Below, piece by piece: positions 8,947-17,276 of a stretch of DNA of 64,000 bases. Below the pieces are notes generated by a model. That model saw nothing but the letters and a program-made list of their open reading frames with translations. It made no database searches and was not told where the DNA came from. Numbering within the stretch: position 1 is the stretch's first letter; each line of letters opens with the position of its first letter. Source of the DNA: Mycolicibacterium fortuitum subsp. fortuitum (GTDB lineage Bacteria; Actinomycetota; Actinomycetes; Mycobacteriales; Mycobacteriaceae); the NCBI RefSeq assembly GCF_022179545.1, contig NZ_AP025518.1, positions 1,736,001-1,800,000 on the forward strand. The letters are read 5' to 3'. The position numbers and the translations under genes are program-made.

Positions 8947-10565
8947 CGGTGTGCCTTCTGGAGGACAAGGATGTTCTTGACGAGGTTCTCGACGTCGGGT
9001 GAGCCCAGCCCGGTCACCAGGTCGTAGCCGGGGGCGGCGGTGGCCACCGCGTTGCCGCCGAGATCGACGTCACGGAAAGCCGGCAGCGGAGCGCCCGAGG
9101 CGATCTTGTACAGCGTCGGATTGAGGTCGCCCAGTGCCCGCCCGCCGTTGGCGATCAGGTACTGGTTCATCACTGCGGCCATCGCCGCCCAGAGCGGTGC
9201 GGACTGCGATGTGCCGCCGCCGACCAGAACCTGGTTGTTCAGAACGATTTTCACGCCGGTGAACGGATCGGCCACCGCGGCCACGTCTGGGGTGAGCCGC
9301 CGCCCGGCCCCGTCGGCGCCGGGTGCGGATACGTTGCGTTGCCACTCGGGACGGTCGAAGATCGCCGAGACACCACCGCCGGTGCCCTGCGACAACGGGA
9401 CGTCGAACCAGGCCTGCTCGGCCAGCCAACCGCCGTGGGCGTCGGTGGACAGTGTCGTGCCTCCGACATCGGTCATCTCCGGAAGGGAGGCCACCGAGTC
9501 GAGGCCGATGTCGTCCTCGCTGGGCGCCGATGACCAGTCCTGTCCGCCTTTGCATTCCAGACCGGCCAGGTCCCCGCTGGCATCGAATGCCGTGGTGCCG
9601 TGGGTGTGTGCGGTGGCCAGGGCGGAGCGGACCGGGGCCAGATCGGCGGCGGTGATCAGCTTGTCGCAGCCCCAGCCGATCGAGAAGCTCCAGATGGCGC
9701 CGGGGAACTGCTGGTCGGCGGATTCCAGCATCTTGCCGATCTTCTCGTAGGCGCCGTCACCCTGGACTGTGGGCCGGGCGTTGACCACGACCTTCTGTGC
9801 ATCCGGGGCGATGGCATGGGCCAGCTGAAGGTCCATGGTGGTCTCGCCGTGCGGGGCGCTCGGCTGCCCGCCGACCACGACCGGCGTGAACCTGGGTAGG
9901 TCGAAGGTGTCGGCGAAGGTGTCGAGGTCGGCCTGAGCGAAACCGTCGAACGCGAAGAACACGATGGTGGTGCCCTTGCCGGTGAACCCCTGCCCGGCCA
10001 GATTGGCGAGGTTGTAGGTGTTGAGCACGCCTTGCGGCGTAAGCCCCTGATCCGGAACATCGGTGGGCAGGTTCCGCAGGTCGGGCAGCGACATCCGGTA
10101 GGGCGTGTAGCCCAGGATGCGGCCGACTTCGGTGACCTCTCCGGACAGCCGTTCGGGTACCGACGGCTGCTGCGGTGAGGCGTAGAACTGCTGGCCGCGC
10201 CGACCCAGGTAGTCATGGATGTCGACCCCGAAAGCGGTTGCCAGATCGGCGGATTGGCCTTCGGCGATGGCCCAGGCGTTGCCGGGCCGCCACCGGACCG
10301 ACAGTGAATGCTCCTTGGCCCACCTGAACAGTGCAGTCGGCCGATCGGTGTTGTGCAGCGTCATGGTGAGCTGTGCCGAACCGCTCTCGGCTGGGCCGAG
10401 ATCGGTTGAAGCGGAGAGTAGTTGGGCGTACGGACCCGTGATGTGAGTGGGTCCGTACGCCGATCCGCCTGAGGCAGGCGTAGTCCGCAGGTCGGAGACC
10501 AGCAGCGTGCTGAATACGATCAGCGCGAGTATCACCCGCCCGGGGGCGATGTTCATCCCGGCCAC
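8943..10565 (-). CDS. S53 family serine-carboxyl peptidase (sedolisin/kumamolisin type)
   Basis: Predicted secreted protease with an N-terminal signal or anchor (about 8-26), a pro-kumamolisin activation domain (about 40-160) and a subtilisin-fold catalytic domain (about 175-535). The family catalytic set is visible: E241 and D245 in GETTMDLQ, oxyanion Asp D332 in ASGD, and nucleophile S453 in GGGTSQSAP. A calcium-site signature DVDLGGN...GYDLVTGLGSPD lies at the C-terminus. Start is the GTG at 10565, with AGGAGAAAG upstream; the ATG at 10556 is an alternative. It is 28 nt after lipoprotein copy 2, and its stop overlaps the start of the zinc-ribbon protein. Physiological substrate unknown; processing of the operon's own lipoprotein or exported domain is one possibility. 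Confidence 0.88.
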   Translation of the reverse strand: MAGMNIAPGRVILALIVFSTLLVSDLRTTPASGGSAYGPTHITGPYAQLLSASTDLGPAESGSAQLTMTLHNTDRPTALFRWAKEHSLSVRWRPGNAWAIAEGQSADLATAFGVDIHDYLGRRGQQFYASPQQPSVPERLSGEVTEVGRILGYTPYRMSLPDLRNLPTDVPDQGLTPQGVLNTYNLANLAGQGFTGKGTTIVFFAFDGFAQADLDTFADTFDLPRFTPVVVGGQPSAPHGETTMDLQLAHAIAPDAQKVVVNARPTVQGDGAYEKIGKMLESADQQFPGAIWSFSIGWGCDKLITAADLAPVRSALATAHTHGTTAFDASGDLAGLECKGGQDWSSAPSEDDIGLDSVASLPEMTDVGGTTLSTDAHGGWLAEQAWFDVPLSQGTGGGVSAIFDRPEWQRNVSAPGADGAGRRLTPDVAAVADPFTGVKIVLNNQVLVGGGTSQSAPLWAAMAAVMNQYLIANGGRALGDLNPTLYKIASGAPLPAFRDVDLGGNAVATAAPGYDLVTGLGSPDVENLVKNILVLQKAHR

Positions 10566-10593
10566 GACCGACCGACTTTCTCCTACTGCGGGT

Positions 10594-10875
10594 CTAGTGG
10601 TCGCCGGGGATGGCGGTGGGTGCCGGCGGTGCCTTGACGCCGGGTGTGAACAGGTTGCCGCCGGTGGGGTTGATCGACTTCTCGGTCGGTTCGACCGGGG
10701 GCGGCGGGGCGGGGGTCGCCGGGGTGGTCGTGGTCGTCGTCGTGGTGGTCGGTGTGGTGGTCTCGGGACCCTTCTGTTCCTCGGTGCCGCACGCGGCGGT
10801 GAAGGAGATCATCCCGATGACTGCCGCACCGCCCGCGATGACGGTGAGCCGACGAGTCAACTGCCCTGACTTCAT
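10594..10875 (-). CDS. small Thr/Pro-rich lipoprotein (copy 2)
   Basis: 93-residue predicted lipoprotein: basic N-terminus, hydrophobic segment, lipobox FTAAC with lipidation expected at C29, an acidic patch, a poly-Thr run, a Pro-rich stretch, then a PTEKSINPTGGNLFTPG block. I chose the ATG at 10875 because it is followed by a normal lipoprotein signal and preceded by a GGGGGACAGTGAGGA ribosome-binding region. It is almost the same as copy 3 at 11068, with five substitutions before the C-termini diverge. It is the first gene of the S53 protease operon (28 nt gap). Role unknown; it could be a partner or target of the protease. Confidence 0.75.
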   Translation of the reverse strand: MKSGQLTRRLTVIAGGAAVIGMISFTAACGTEEQKGPETTTPTTTTTTTTTPATPAPPPPVEPTEKSINPTGGNLFTPGVKAPPAPTAIPGDH

Positions 10876-11019
10876 GATGCTGTCCTCACTGTCCCCCGTG
10901 CTGTTACGGAACTTGGCCTTCGGCGAATCCCGGTGGATTCCCACTACCTGCAACGCAAAGTCGTGGCCAGTCCCATCCCGAAGCGGGTTCTGGTGAACCG
11001 AACTTTAACTCAAGGTCCG
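10603..11019. repeat. direct repeat unit A (lipoprotein gene plus upstream region)
   Basis: First of two closely similar tandem units of about 415 bp (second at 11089-11503). The similarity covers the lipoprotein coding region and about 140 bp upstream, including ACCTGCAACGCAAA and CCAGTCCCATCCCGAAGCGG. This shows a recent duplication of gene and promoter together. Ends are approximate because they were set by eye. Confidence 0.75.
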
Positions 11020-11067
11020 CGCAGTCGCAGGGCCATTAGCTGCGGGTACTGCTGCAGAAACAGTGGT

Positions 11068-11361
11068 CTACCCGGTGTTTGACCTGTTGCCGGGGATGGC
11101 GGTGGGTGCTGCCGGAGCTTTCACGCCGGGTGTGAACAGGTTGCCGCCGGTGGGGTTGATCGACTTCTCGGTCGGTTCGACCGAGGGCGGCGGGGTAGAG
11201 GTGGCCGGGGTGGTCGTGGTCGTCGTCGTGGTGGTCGGTGTGGTGGTCTCGGGACCCTTCTGTTCCTCGGTGCCGCACGCGGCGGTGAACGAGATCATCC
11301 CGATGACTGCCGCACCGCCCGCGATGACGGTGAACCGACGAGTCAACTGCCCTGACTTCAT
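11068..11361 (-). CDS. small Thr/Pro-rich lipoprotein (copy 3)
   Basis: 97-residue predicted lipoprotein, a near-identical tandem copy of the gene at 10594 with the same signal, lipobox FTAAC, poly-Thr run and PTEKSINPTGG block. It differs in a few residues (for example F10 instead of L10) and has a different C-terminal tail, GNRSNTG, because the reading frame continues further. Start is the ATG at 11361; the frame is open far upstream, but that extension has no signal-peptide character. It lies alone, 192 nt upstream of copy 2, so it is probably transcribed from its own duplicated promoter. Confidence 0.72.
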   Translation of the reverse strand: MKSGQLTRRFTVIAGGAAVIGMISFTAACGTEEQKGPETTTPTTTTTTTTTPATSTPPPSVEPTEKSINPTGGNLFTPGVKAPAAPTAIPGNRSNTG

Positions 11362-11503
11362 GATGCTGTCCTCACTGTCCCCCGTGCTGTTACAGATTCT
11401 GTCTTCGGCGAATCGTTGCGGATTCCCGCTACCTGCAACGCAAATGGCGGCCCAGTCCCATCCCGAAGCGGGTGCTGGTGGGGCGAACTCTAACTCAGAG
11501 TCG
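11089..11503. repeat. direct repeat unit B (lipoprotein gene plus upstream region)
   Basis: Second unit of the tandem duplication described at 10603-11019. Spacing between matching points of the two units is 485-486 bp. The upstream region keeps TTCGGCGAATC, GGATTCCC and the ACCTGCAACGCAAA block, so promoter elements were duplicated with the gene. Confidence 0.75.
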
Positions 11504-11566
11504 GCACGGCCGCAGAACGGTCCCTGTCGGCCCTGGCTCTCCGGGCTGGTCGTCGTTGGCCGTGGC

Positions 11567-11595
11567 TTGACGCTGTCGGGGGGTGGGTGTTTACT
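11567..11595 (+). promoter_or_regulatory. predicted promoter of imuA'-imuB
   Basis: A -35 TTGACG (11567-11572) and a -10 TTTACT (11590-11595) are separated by 17 nt. They place the transcript start near 11602, directly against the LexA box that begins at 11603, so bound LexA would block initiation. The gene-free interval 11362-11654 contains this promoter, the LexA box and the duplicated lipoprotein upstream region. Confidence 0.55.
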
Positions 11596-11602
11596 CGAGC
11601 CA

Positions 11603-11618
11603 TCGAACATATATTCGA
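11603..11618. promoter_or_regulatory. LexA binding site (SOS box) of imuA'-imuB
   Basis: TCGAACATATATTCGA matches the mycobacterial SOS box TCGAAC-N4-GTTCGA at 11 of 12 arm positions. It sits 37 nt before the imuA' start codon, just after a 17-nt-spaced promoter. DNA-damage induction is expected, as known for the mycobacterial mutasome genes. Confidence 0.88.
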
Positions 11619-11654
11619 AAATGATCCGTTACTGATGGTGTGGGAGGTGTTGTT

Positions 11655-12362
11655 GTGACTGTTGCGGCCGAGCTTGATCTGCGCCTTCTTACCCGTTCTG
11701 AACAGGTAGAACACCTCCGCCGCAAGATTGCCTCGGTGTCGGGGAAGGTCGGTCCGGTGCATCGCGGCGTCCCTCGGGGTGAAGCGGTGTTACCGGCCCA
11801 AGAGTCTTTGCTGGAACCAGCCGAAACCCTAGTTGAGGCGTTGCCAGAAGGCTTGCCGGCGATGCTGCCACGCGGCTCTGTCGCGGTGGCCGCGGGTGCC
11901 CGGTCACTGTCGTTGGGCATGGTGGCGGCGGTGACATCCGGAGGCGGGCACGCGGTGATCATCGGCCAGCCCGATGTCGGCCTGTTGGCCGCGGTGGAGA
12001 TGGGCGCCGATCTGAGCCGGCTCGCGGTGATTCCCGATCCGGGTGCCGACCCTGTCGAGGTGGCCTCGGTGCTGATGGACGGAATGGACTTGGTGGTGCT
12101 CGGGTTGGGTGGGCGTTCGGTGCCGCCGAGTCGGGCCCGGGTGATGGTGGCGCGGGCCCGGCAGAAAGGCTGCACCCTGCTGGTCACCGACGGTGACTGG
12201 CAGGGAGCATCGGCTCGGTTGGAGGCCCGGGTATGCGGTTATGAGGTGGCCGGTGCCGGTCAGGACCCACCGACGCCCGGGCGCGGCCGGATCAGCCGGG
12301 TCCGGCTGGCCATGCGGGCCAGGGGGCGGGGCATCGGATCGGCCTGTGCGGCAGGCGGATAG
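11655..12362 (+). CDS. imuA': mutasome accessory protein ImuA'
   Basis: SOS-induced partner of ImuB and DnaE2 in mycobacterial translesion synthesis; a RecA/SulA-like fold without an obvious functional Walker motif. The start is the GTG at 11655, with GGGAGG 7 nt upstream; an in-frame GTG at 11640 is less likely. That gives 235 residues. It is followed after only 3 nt by imuB, the usual arrangement (Rv3395c-Rv3394c), and is preceded by a LexA box. The identification rests on the operon with imuB, size and SOS box as much as on sequence. Confidence 0.85.
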   Translation: MTVAAELDLRLLTRSEQVEHLRRKIASVSGKVGPVHRGVPRGEAVLPAQESLLEPAETLVEALPEGLPAMLPRGSVAVAAGARSLSLGMVAAVTSGGGHAVIIGQPDVGLLAAVEMGADLSRLAVIPDPGADPVEVASVLMDGMDLVVLGLGGRSVPPSRARVMVARARQKGCTLLVTDGDWQGASARLEARVCGYEVAGAGQDPPTPGRGRISRVRLAMRARGRGIGSACAAGG

Positions 12363-12365
12363 CGC

Positions 12366-13952
12366 GTGCCTGCTGATTCCAGGGTGCTTGCCCTCTGGTG
12401 TATGGACTGGCCGGCGGTGGCCGCGGCGACGGCGGCAGGTTTGACGTCGACGGCGCCGGTCGCGGTCACCCTGGCCAACCGGGTGATCGCCTGCTCGGCC
12501 TCGGCGCGGGCGGTCGGGGTCCGGCGCGGTCTGCGCCGGCGCGAAGCGCAGGCTCGGTGTCCGCAGTTGCATGTCGTCACCGCTGATCCGGCCAGAGACG
12601 CCCGGCATTTCGAGAACGTGACGCTTGCCGTCGACGATCTGGTGCCACGCGCCGAGGTGCTGCGGCCGGGGTTGCTGGTGCTCTCGGTGCGCGGTGCGGC
12701 ACGGTACTTCGGGTCCGAACCGGTTGCGGCCGAACGGTTGATCGACGCCGTCGCCGCGGCAGGGGCCGAATGCCAGGTCGGGATCGCCGATCAACTTTCC
12801 ACCGCGGTCTTCGCCGCCCGGGCTGGGTGCATCGTCGAACCCGGGAACGACGCGCGGTTTCTGTCGGGGTTGTCCATCCGGCAGTTGTCCACCGAACCGG
12901 CCCTGGCCGCCCCGGGTCGTGAAGACCTGGCAGACCTGTTGTGGCGGATGGGTATCCGAACTCTCGGGCAGTTCGCCGAGTTGTCCCGCACCGACGTCGC
13001 CTCCCGGTTCGGTGCCGACGCGGTGACGGCGCACCGGTTCGCCTGCGGGGAGCCGGACCGCGGCCCCTCCGGGAGGGATCCGGCCGCTGAACTCGATGCG
13101 GTGATGAACTGTGACCCGCCGATCGAAAGGGTGGACGCTGCGGCCTTCGCGGGGCGGTCGCTGGCCAGTGATCTGCATCGTAATCTGGAAGCGGCCGGGG
13201 TGGGTTGCACCCGGTTGGCCGTCCACGCCGTCACTGCCAATGGCGAAGAGCTGGAACGAGTCTGGCGCTGTGCCGAACCGCTGACCGAGGATGCCACCGC
13301 CGACCGGGTGCGTTGGCAACTGGACGGCTGGCTGAACCGCCGCACCGCTGATCGACCTAGTGCGCCCCTCGTCATGCTTCGCCTACGTCCGGTGGAGGTG
13401 GTGTCGGCGGCGGCGCTGCAACTGCCCTTGTGGGGCGGGCTGGGGGAGGAGGATCGGCTGCGGGCCCGGCGTGCGCTGCTGCGGGTTCAGGGGCTACTCG
13501 GCCCTGAGGCGGTACAGGTTCCGGTGCTCAGCGGCGGACGCGGGCCTGCCGAGCGCATCACCCTCACGCCGTTGGGGGACGAGCCGGTGCCGCGCGCCGA
13601 TCCGCGGCAGCCCTGGCCGGGGCAATTGCCCGAGCCCTCGCCGACTGTGCTGCTCGATGACCCGGTGGAATTACTTGATGGACAAGGAAACCCGGTGCGA
13701 GTTACCGGTCGGGGGTTGTTCTCGGCCGATCCGGCGCAGCTGGCCGGTGCGGGCCGTCGTGACGGCAGGCTGCGTTGGTGGGCGGGGCCGTGGCCGGTCG
13801 ACGAGCGGTGGTGGGATCCGGAGAACCGAGGGGCAGGGCGCACCGCTCGGGTTCAGGTGCTGCTGCGCTCTGGAGACAGGGAAGAGGACGATCTTGCCCT
13901 GCTGCTGTGTTATCGGCAGCGTCGGTGGTATCTGGAGGGTGCCTATGAATGA
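12366..13952 (+). CDS. imuB: mutasome adaptor ImuB (inactive Y-family polymerase homologue)
   Basis: Hub protein of the mutasome: it docks DnaE2 and ImuA' onto the sliding clamp. The 528-residue protein has a Y-family polymerase fold at about 5-350 without the acidic catalytic residues. Its beta-clamp motif QLPLWG is at 352-357, which coincides with the position known for the M. tuberculosis protein, and a C-terminal region for partner binding follows. Start GTG at 12366 is 3 nt after imuA'. It converges with iunH with 7 nt between stops. Induction comes from the LexA-controlled promoter upstream of imuA'. Confidence 0.93.
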   Translation: MPADSRVLALWCMDWPAVAAATAAGLTSTAPVAVTLANRVIACSASARAVGVRRGLRRREAQARCPQLHVVTADPARDARHFENVTLAVDDLVPRAEVLRPGLLVLSVRGAARYFGSEPVAAERLIDAVAAAGAECQVGIADQLSTAVFAARAGCIVEPGNDARFLSGLSIRQLSTEPALAAPGREDLADLLWRMGIRTLGQFAELSRTDVASRFGADAVTAHRFACGEPDRGPSGRDPAAELDAVMNCDPPIERVDAAAFAGRSLASDLHRNLEAAGVGCTRLAVHAVTANGEELERVWRCAEPLTEDATADRVRWQLDGWLNRRTADRPSAPLVMLRLRPVEVVSAAALQLPLWGGLGEEDRLRARRALLRVQGLLGPEAVQVPVLSGGRGPAERITLTPLGDEPVPRADPRQPWPGQLPEPSPTVLLDDPVELLDGQGNPVRVTGRGLFSADPAQLAGAGRRDGRLRWWAGPWPVDERWWDPENRGAGRTARVQVLLRSGDREEDDLALLLCYRQRRWYLEGAYE

Positions 13953-13959
13953 GATCTGA

Positions 13960-15024
13960 TCAGCTCAGGCGTTGTGCGAAAGCCCCGACGCGGCTGATGA
14001 ACCGGTCGAAGAACACCGTCGGGTCCACCTCGGTGCCGATGAGCGCATTCGGTTTCCGGCCCCAGTGCCCGCGCCAGTCGGCCACTGTCATGCCGCGGGT
14101 CAGTGTGCCGCTCAGTTCGACATCGACCGTGGTTTCCCGGTAGCTCACCAGTTCCGGGTCCAGGGCCACCGCGGCGGCAAGCGGGTCGTGCAGATGCGCC
14201 AGGTACCCGTCGCCGGTGTCGAAGTGGAATTCGAAGTAGAACCGCATGGCGTCCTCGAGCACGCGGATCAGCGGGTTGTCCGCCGTCGACCGGGTGCCGC
14301 GCTCATCGAGCACGCTCATCGGCGTCGACGGTGACGCAGCCGCGCTCGCCAGCCGGTTCAGCAGCGCGGGAGTCATCGCGATGTTCTCGGTGAGGTTGAG
14401 ACCCAGCACGATTGGCACATGGGTGGCCTCGTCGAGACCCCAGGCGGCGTTCCAGCCGCTGAACACCTCGGCCGCGGACTCAGGGTCGACGCTGATGTTC
14501 CACTCCGACACCGGGGTGGTGTTGCCGCGGTAGTCGAAGGCCCCGCCCATGATCACCAGGCGACGCAGCAGCTTAGGCAGGGTGGGTTCGGCGCGCATCG
14601 CCAACGCCAGGTTGGTCAGCGGTCCGGTGGCCAACCCGGTCAACTCACCCGGGTACGCGCGTGCGGCGCGGATCCACGCCTCGGCAGCGTCGTGCGCGGT
14701 GAGCAGCCTGTCGCCGGCCGGCAACTGCGCATACCCGAGGCCCTCCGGCCCGTGGGTGTCCTCGGCGGTCCGCAGCGGTGCACTCAACGGCTGCTCGGCT
14801 CCCTTTGAGACCGGGATCCCGCTGACCCCACATAGTTCCAGCAACCCCAGGTTGTTGGCGCAGACCTGATGCACCGGAACGTTTCCCGCGGTCGAGGCGA
14901 TGCCGACCAGCTCAGCTTCCGGACTGGCCAGCAGGTATGCCAGCGCCATCGCGTCGTCGACACCGGTGTCGACATCGGCGAAGACAGGCAGCATCGATTC
15001 GCCGCTCAGTGGCGGTGGCGTCAC
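13960..15024 (-). CDS. iunH: inosine/uridine-preferring nucleoside hydrolase
   Basis: Hydrolyses the N-glycosidic bond of ribonucleosides for base salvage; cytosolic. The calcium-binding Asp cluster is at the N-terminus as DVDTGVDDAMAL (D17, D19, D23, D24), a slight variant of the classic DTDPGxDD. Further family features include the GNVPV and MGGAFDYRGN segments and the SVDPESAAEVF segment. 354 residues. A TATCGT -10 element on the minus strand at 15032-15037 places the transcript start 1 nt before the GTG, supporting this start. The orthologue Rv3393 also lies next to imuB in M. tuberculosis. Confidence 0.88.
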   Translation of the reverse strand: MTPPPLSGESMLPVFADVDTGVDDAMALAYLLASPEAELVGIASTAGNVPVHQVCANNLGLLELCGVSGIPVSKGAEQPLSAPLRTAEDTHGPEGLGYAQLPAGDRLLTAHDAAEAWIRAARAYPGELTGLATGPLTNLALAMRAEPTLPKLLRRLVIMGGAFDYRGNTTPVSEWNISVDPESAAEVFSGWNAAWGLDEATHVPIVLGLNLTENIAMTPALLNRLASAAASPSTPMSVLDERGTRSTADNPLIRVLEDAMRFYFEFHFDTGDGYLAHLHDPLAAAVALDPELVSYRETTVDVELSGTLTRGMTVADWRGHWGRKPNALIGTEVDPTVFFDRFISRVGAFAQRLS

Positions 15025-15031
15025 GTCGTCA

Positions 15032-15037
15032 ACGATA
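15032..15037 (-). promoter_or_regulatory. -10 element of iunH, nearly leaderless
   Basis: On the minus strand TATCGT lies so that the predicted first transcribed base is 15025, one nucleotide before the GTG at 15024. No ribosome binding site is present. The spacing is the same type as at guaA, htdY and dnaE2. Confidence 0.4.
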
Positions 15038-15167
15038 TGCCAACGCCATGGCGAACCGGCTCACGACTCAACGAATCGCAGCCGACAAGGCCCACCACGA
15101 TCATCGCGCTGAACACCACCACTCCTGCGATGGCGACACGACCGGCAGGTGCTTGGTACGCCGTGAC

Positions 15168-17204
15168 TTACCAGTGCACACCGGGCACCAAGCGCACCGC
15201 CCGCTTGACCGGACGGGCCACCGTGCGCGGGACCCGCAGGCTTCGCGTGCTGCGGACTGGGCGCTTCGGCCGTCGTTGCGTCGGTTCGGCTGCCGCGGTC
15301 TGAGGGGCCTCGCCTACCTCGCCGCGCGCAGCCGCCGAGTCCGGATAGCCCAGATACAGCTGATGCAGGACGCGGCGAGACAGTTTCGGGGTCAGGTAAT
15401 TACCGAAATCAGCCACGGTGCCCAGCGGGGTGTCGATCCGGGCCGGCTTGTCGACCAGGCCGCGCACCACCATGGCTGCGGCATGCTCTGCCGAGATCGG
15501 TGGCACGGGGTTGAGCTTGCGCGACGGTGCGATCATCGGCGTCTTCACCAGTGGCATATGGATATTGGTGAAGGTGATGTGATCCGAGAGGGTCTCGGTG
15601 CCGACCACCTCGGAGAAGGCGTCGAGTGCCGCCTTCGACGGGAGATAGGCGCTGTACTTCGGGGTGTTGGCCTGTACGCCGGCGCTGGACACGTTGACCA
15701 CATGGCCGAACCGGCGTTCGCGCCAGTGCGGCAGCAGCGCCAGCACCATACGGACCGAACCGAAGTAGTTGACCGCCATCACCCGTTCGTAATCGTGCAA
15801 CCGGTCCGTCGAGTTCGACACCGAACGGCGAATCGACCGTCCCGCGTTGTTCACCAGATAGTCGACGTGGCCGAACCGGCCGAGGATGTCCTTGACGGTG
15901 TGCTCGACCGACGCCGAATCGGTGACGTCACAGGTGAATGCGTAGGCTTGCCCGCCGTCCGCGCGGATCTCGGCGACCAGGTCGTCGAGTGCCTCACCGT
16001 TGCGGGCGAGTGCGAAGACGCAGCCACCGCGTTCGGCGACCGCGATGGCCGAGGCCCGGCCGATGCCGCTGGAGGCACCGGTGATGATGACGTGTTTGCC
16101 GACAAGCGGCCCGGCCGGATCATCGCGACGGGCCCGGTCCGGATCAAGGTGCTCAGCCCAGTACCGCCACAGTTTCGGTGCGTACGAAGAGAATTCGGGC
16201 ACCGCGATCCCGGTACCGCGCAGTGCGGCGGCGGTTTTGTCCGCGGTGAAGGTGGGCCGCAACTCGACCACGTCGAGCACATCGCCCGGGATGCCCAGCT
16301 GGGTGGCGATGATGTTGCGCACCGCCTTGACCCGCCCCCGCGCGCGCAACACCGGTGCCGCGGTCGCCCGCGGCAGCGAGCCGCGCAGCGGCGGCAGGCC
16401 GGCCTCGGCGGCCACGCCGCGGTAGATGTCGCGCAGCCCGACGGTTTTCGGCGCGGTCAGGTGGAACGTCTCACCGTCTTTGCCCTCGACGTGCATCAGC
16501 GCGACCATCGCGTCAACCACAAAGTCCACCGGCACGACGTTGGTCCGGCCCGAATCCGGCAGCATCATCGGCGTAAACCTGGGCAGCGCGGCCAGCCGGG
16601 CCAGCACTCCGAAGAAGTAGTAGGGACCGTCGATCTTGTCCATCTCGCCGGTCTGCGAATCGCCGACCACCACGGCAGGCCGGTACACCCGGTAGCGCAG
16701 TCCCGGCGTCGAGCGCACCAGCAGTTCGGCCTCGAACTTGGTCTGGTGATACGGCGTGGGCAGGTCCTGGGCGACGTCGAAATCGTCCTCGGTGAAGGTG
16801 CCCCGGTGATTTCCCGCCACCGCGATCGAGGACACGTGGTGCAACGTAGCGTCCAGGCGCCGGGCCAGGCTGATCACCGCGCGGGTGCCATCGACGTTGG
16901 CGGCCCGTTGCTCGGATTCACCGACGGTCATGTCATAGATCGCCGCGCAGTGCACCACGTGCGAGACATCGCCAAGCTCGGCGACGTCGGTGTCGGAGAG
17001 CCCCAGGTCAGTTCCCGTCAGGTCGCCTACCAGTGGTTTCACGCGGTCATCCCAATCTTGGGCCAGCCGCTCGAACCGGGTCAACGACTCGCGGCGTACC
17101 AACACCCACACCTCGGCGTCGGGTTCGTTGGACAGGATCCGGGTGATCACGCGGCGGCCAATAAACCCGGTACCGCCGGTAACGACATAGCGCATGCGAG
17201 CCAT
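15168..17204 (-). CDS. acrA1: two-domain fatty acyl-CoA reductase (AcrA1-like)
   Basis: Fusion of two Rossmann domains. The N-terminal extended-SDR/NAD-binding_4 domain (about 1-370) starts with YVVTGGTGFIGRRV and has a YHQTK active-site motif. The C-terminal classical SDR domain (about 375-620) has HVIITGASSGIGRA, NNAG, and a Ser/Tyr-x-x-x-Lys set in SSAGVQ...YLPSK. A basic tail ends in PVKRAVRLVPGVHW. This layout matches Rv3391 AcrA1, an acyl-CoA reductase linked to fatty alcohol/wax ester formation. Start is the ATG at 17204 (MARMRYVV); a longer frame opens at 17234. It is divergent from htdY across a short shared promoter region, as in related genomes. Confidence 0.82.
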   Translation of the reverse strand: MARMRYVVTGGTGFIGRRVITRILSNEPDAEVWVLVRRESLTRFERLAQDWDDRVKPLVGDLTGTDLGLSDTDVAELGDVSHVVHCAAIYDMTVGESEQRAANVDGTRAVISLARRLDATLHHVSSIAVAGNHRGTFTEDDFDVAQDLPTPYHQTKFEAELLVRSTPGLRYRVYRPAVVVGDSQTGEMDKIDGPYYFFGVLARLAALPRFTPMMLPDSGRTNVVPVDFVVDAMVALMHVEGKDGETFHLTAPKTVGLRDIYRGVAAEAGLPPLRGSLPRATAAPVLRARGRVKAVRNIIATQLGIPGDVLDVVELRPTFTADKTAAALRGTGIAVPEFSSYAPKLWRYWAEHLDPDRARRDDPAGPLVGKHVIITGASSGIGRASAIAVAERGGCVFALARNGEALDDLVAEIRADGGQAYAFTCDVTDSASVEHTVKDILGRFGHVDYLVNNAGRSIRRSVSNSTDRLHDYERVMAVNYFGSVRMVLALLPHWRERRFGHVVNVSSAGVQANTPKYSAYLPSKAALDAFSEVVGTETLSDHITFTNIHMPLVKTPMIAPSRKLNPVPPISAEHAAAMVVRGLVDKPARIDTPLGTVADFGNYLTPKLSRRVLHQLYLGYPDSAAARGEVGEAPQTAAAEPTQRRPKRPVRSTRSLRVPRTVARPVKRAVRLVPGVHW

Positions 17205-17262
17205 CGTGGCCTGAGATCGGGCAAACGTCAACAAGGCCGGTCAACTCGGCCGCCGAACCCGC

Positions 17263-17268
17263 TATCGT
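17263..17268 (+). promoter_or_regulatory. -10 element of htdY, nearly leaderless
   Basis: TATCGT places the predicted transcript start at 17275, two nucleotides before the ATG at 17277. The absence of a Shine-Dalgarno sequence agrees with near-leaderless expression. The acrA1/htdY intergenic region is only 72 nt. Confidence 0.4.
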
Positions 17269-17276
17269 CGGCACCC

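Noticed and set aside
11211..11255. GTGGTCGTC-type short repeats suggesting a VNTR or CRISPR
   Set aside because: They are the antisense of a poly-Thr codon run inside the lipoprotein gene; no spacer structure.
11904..13319. Long minus-strand open frame over imuA'-imuB
   Set aside because: Antisense shadow of two well-identified genes; Pro/Gly/His-rich composition, no domain, no ribosome binding site.
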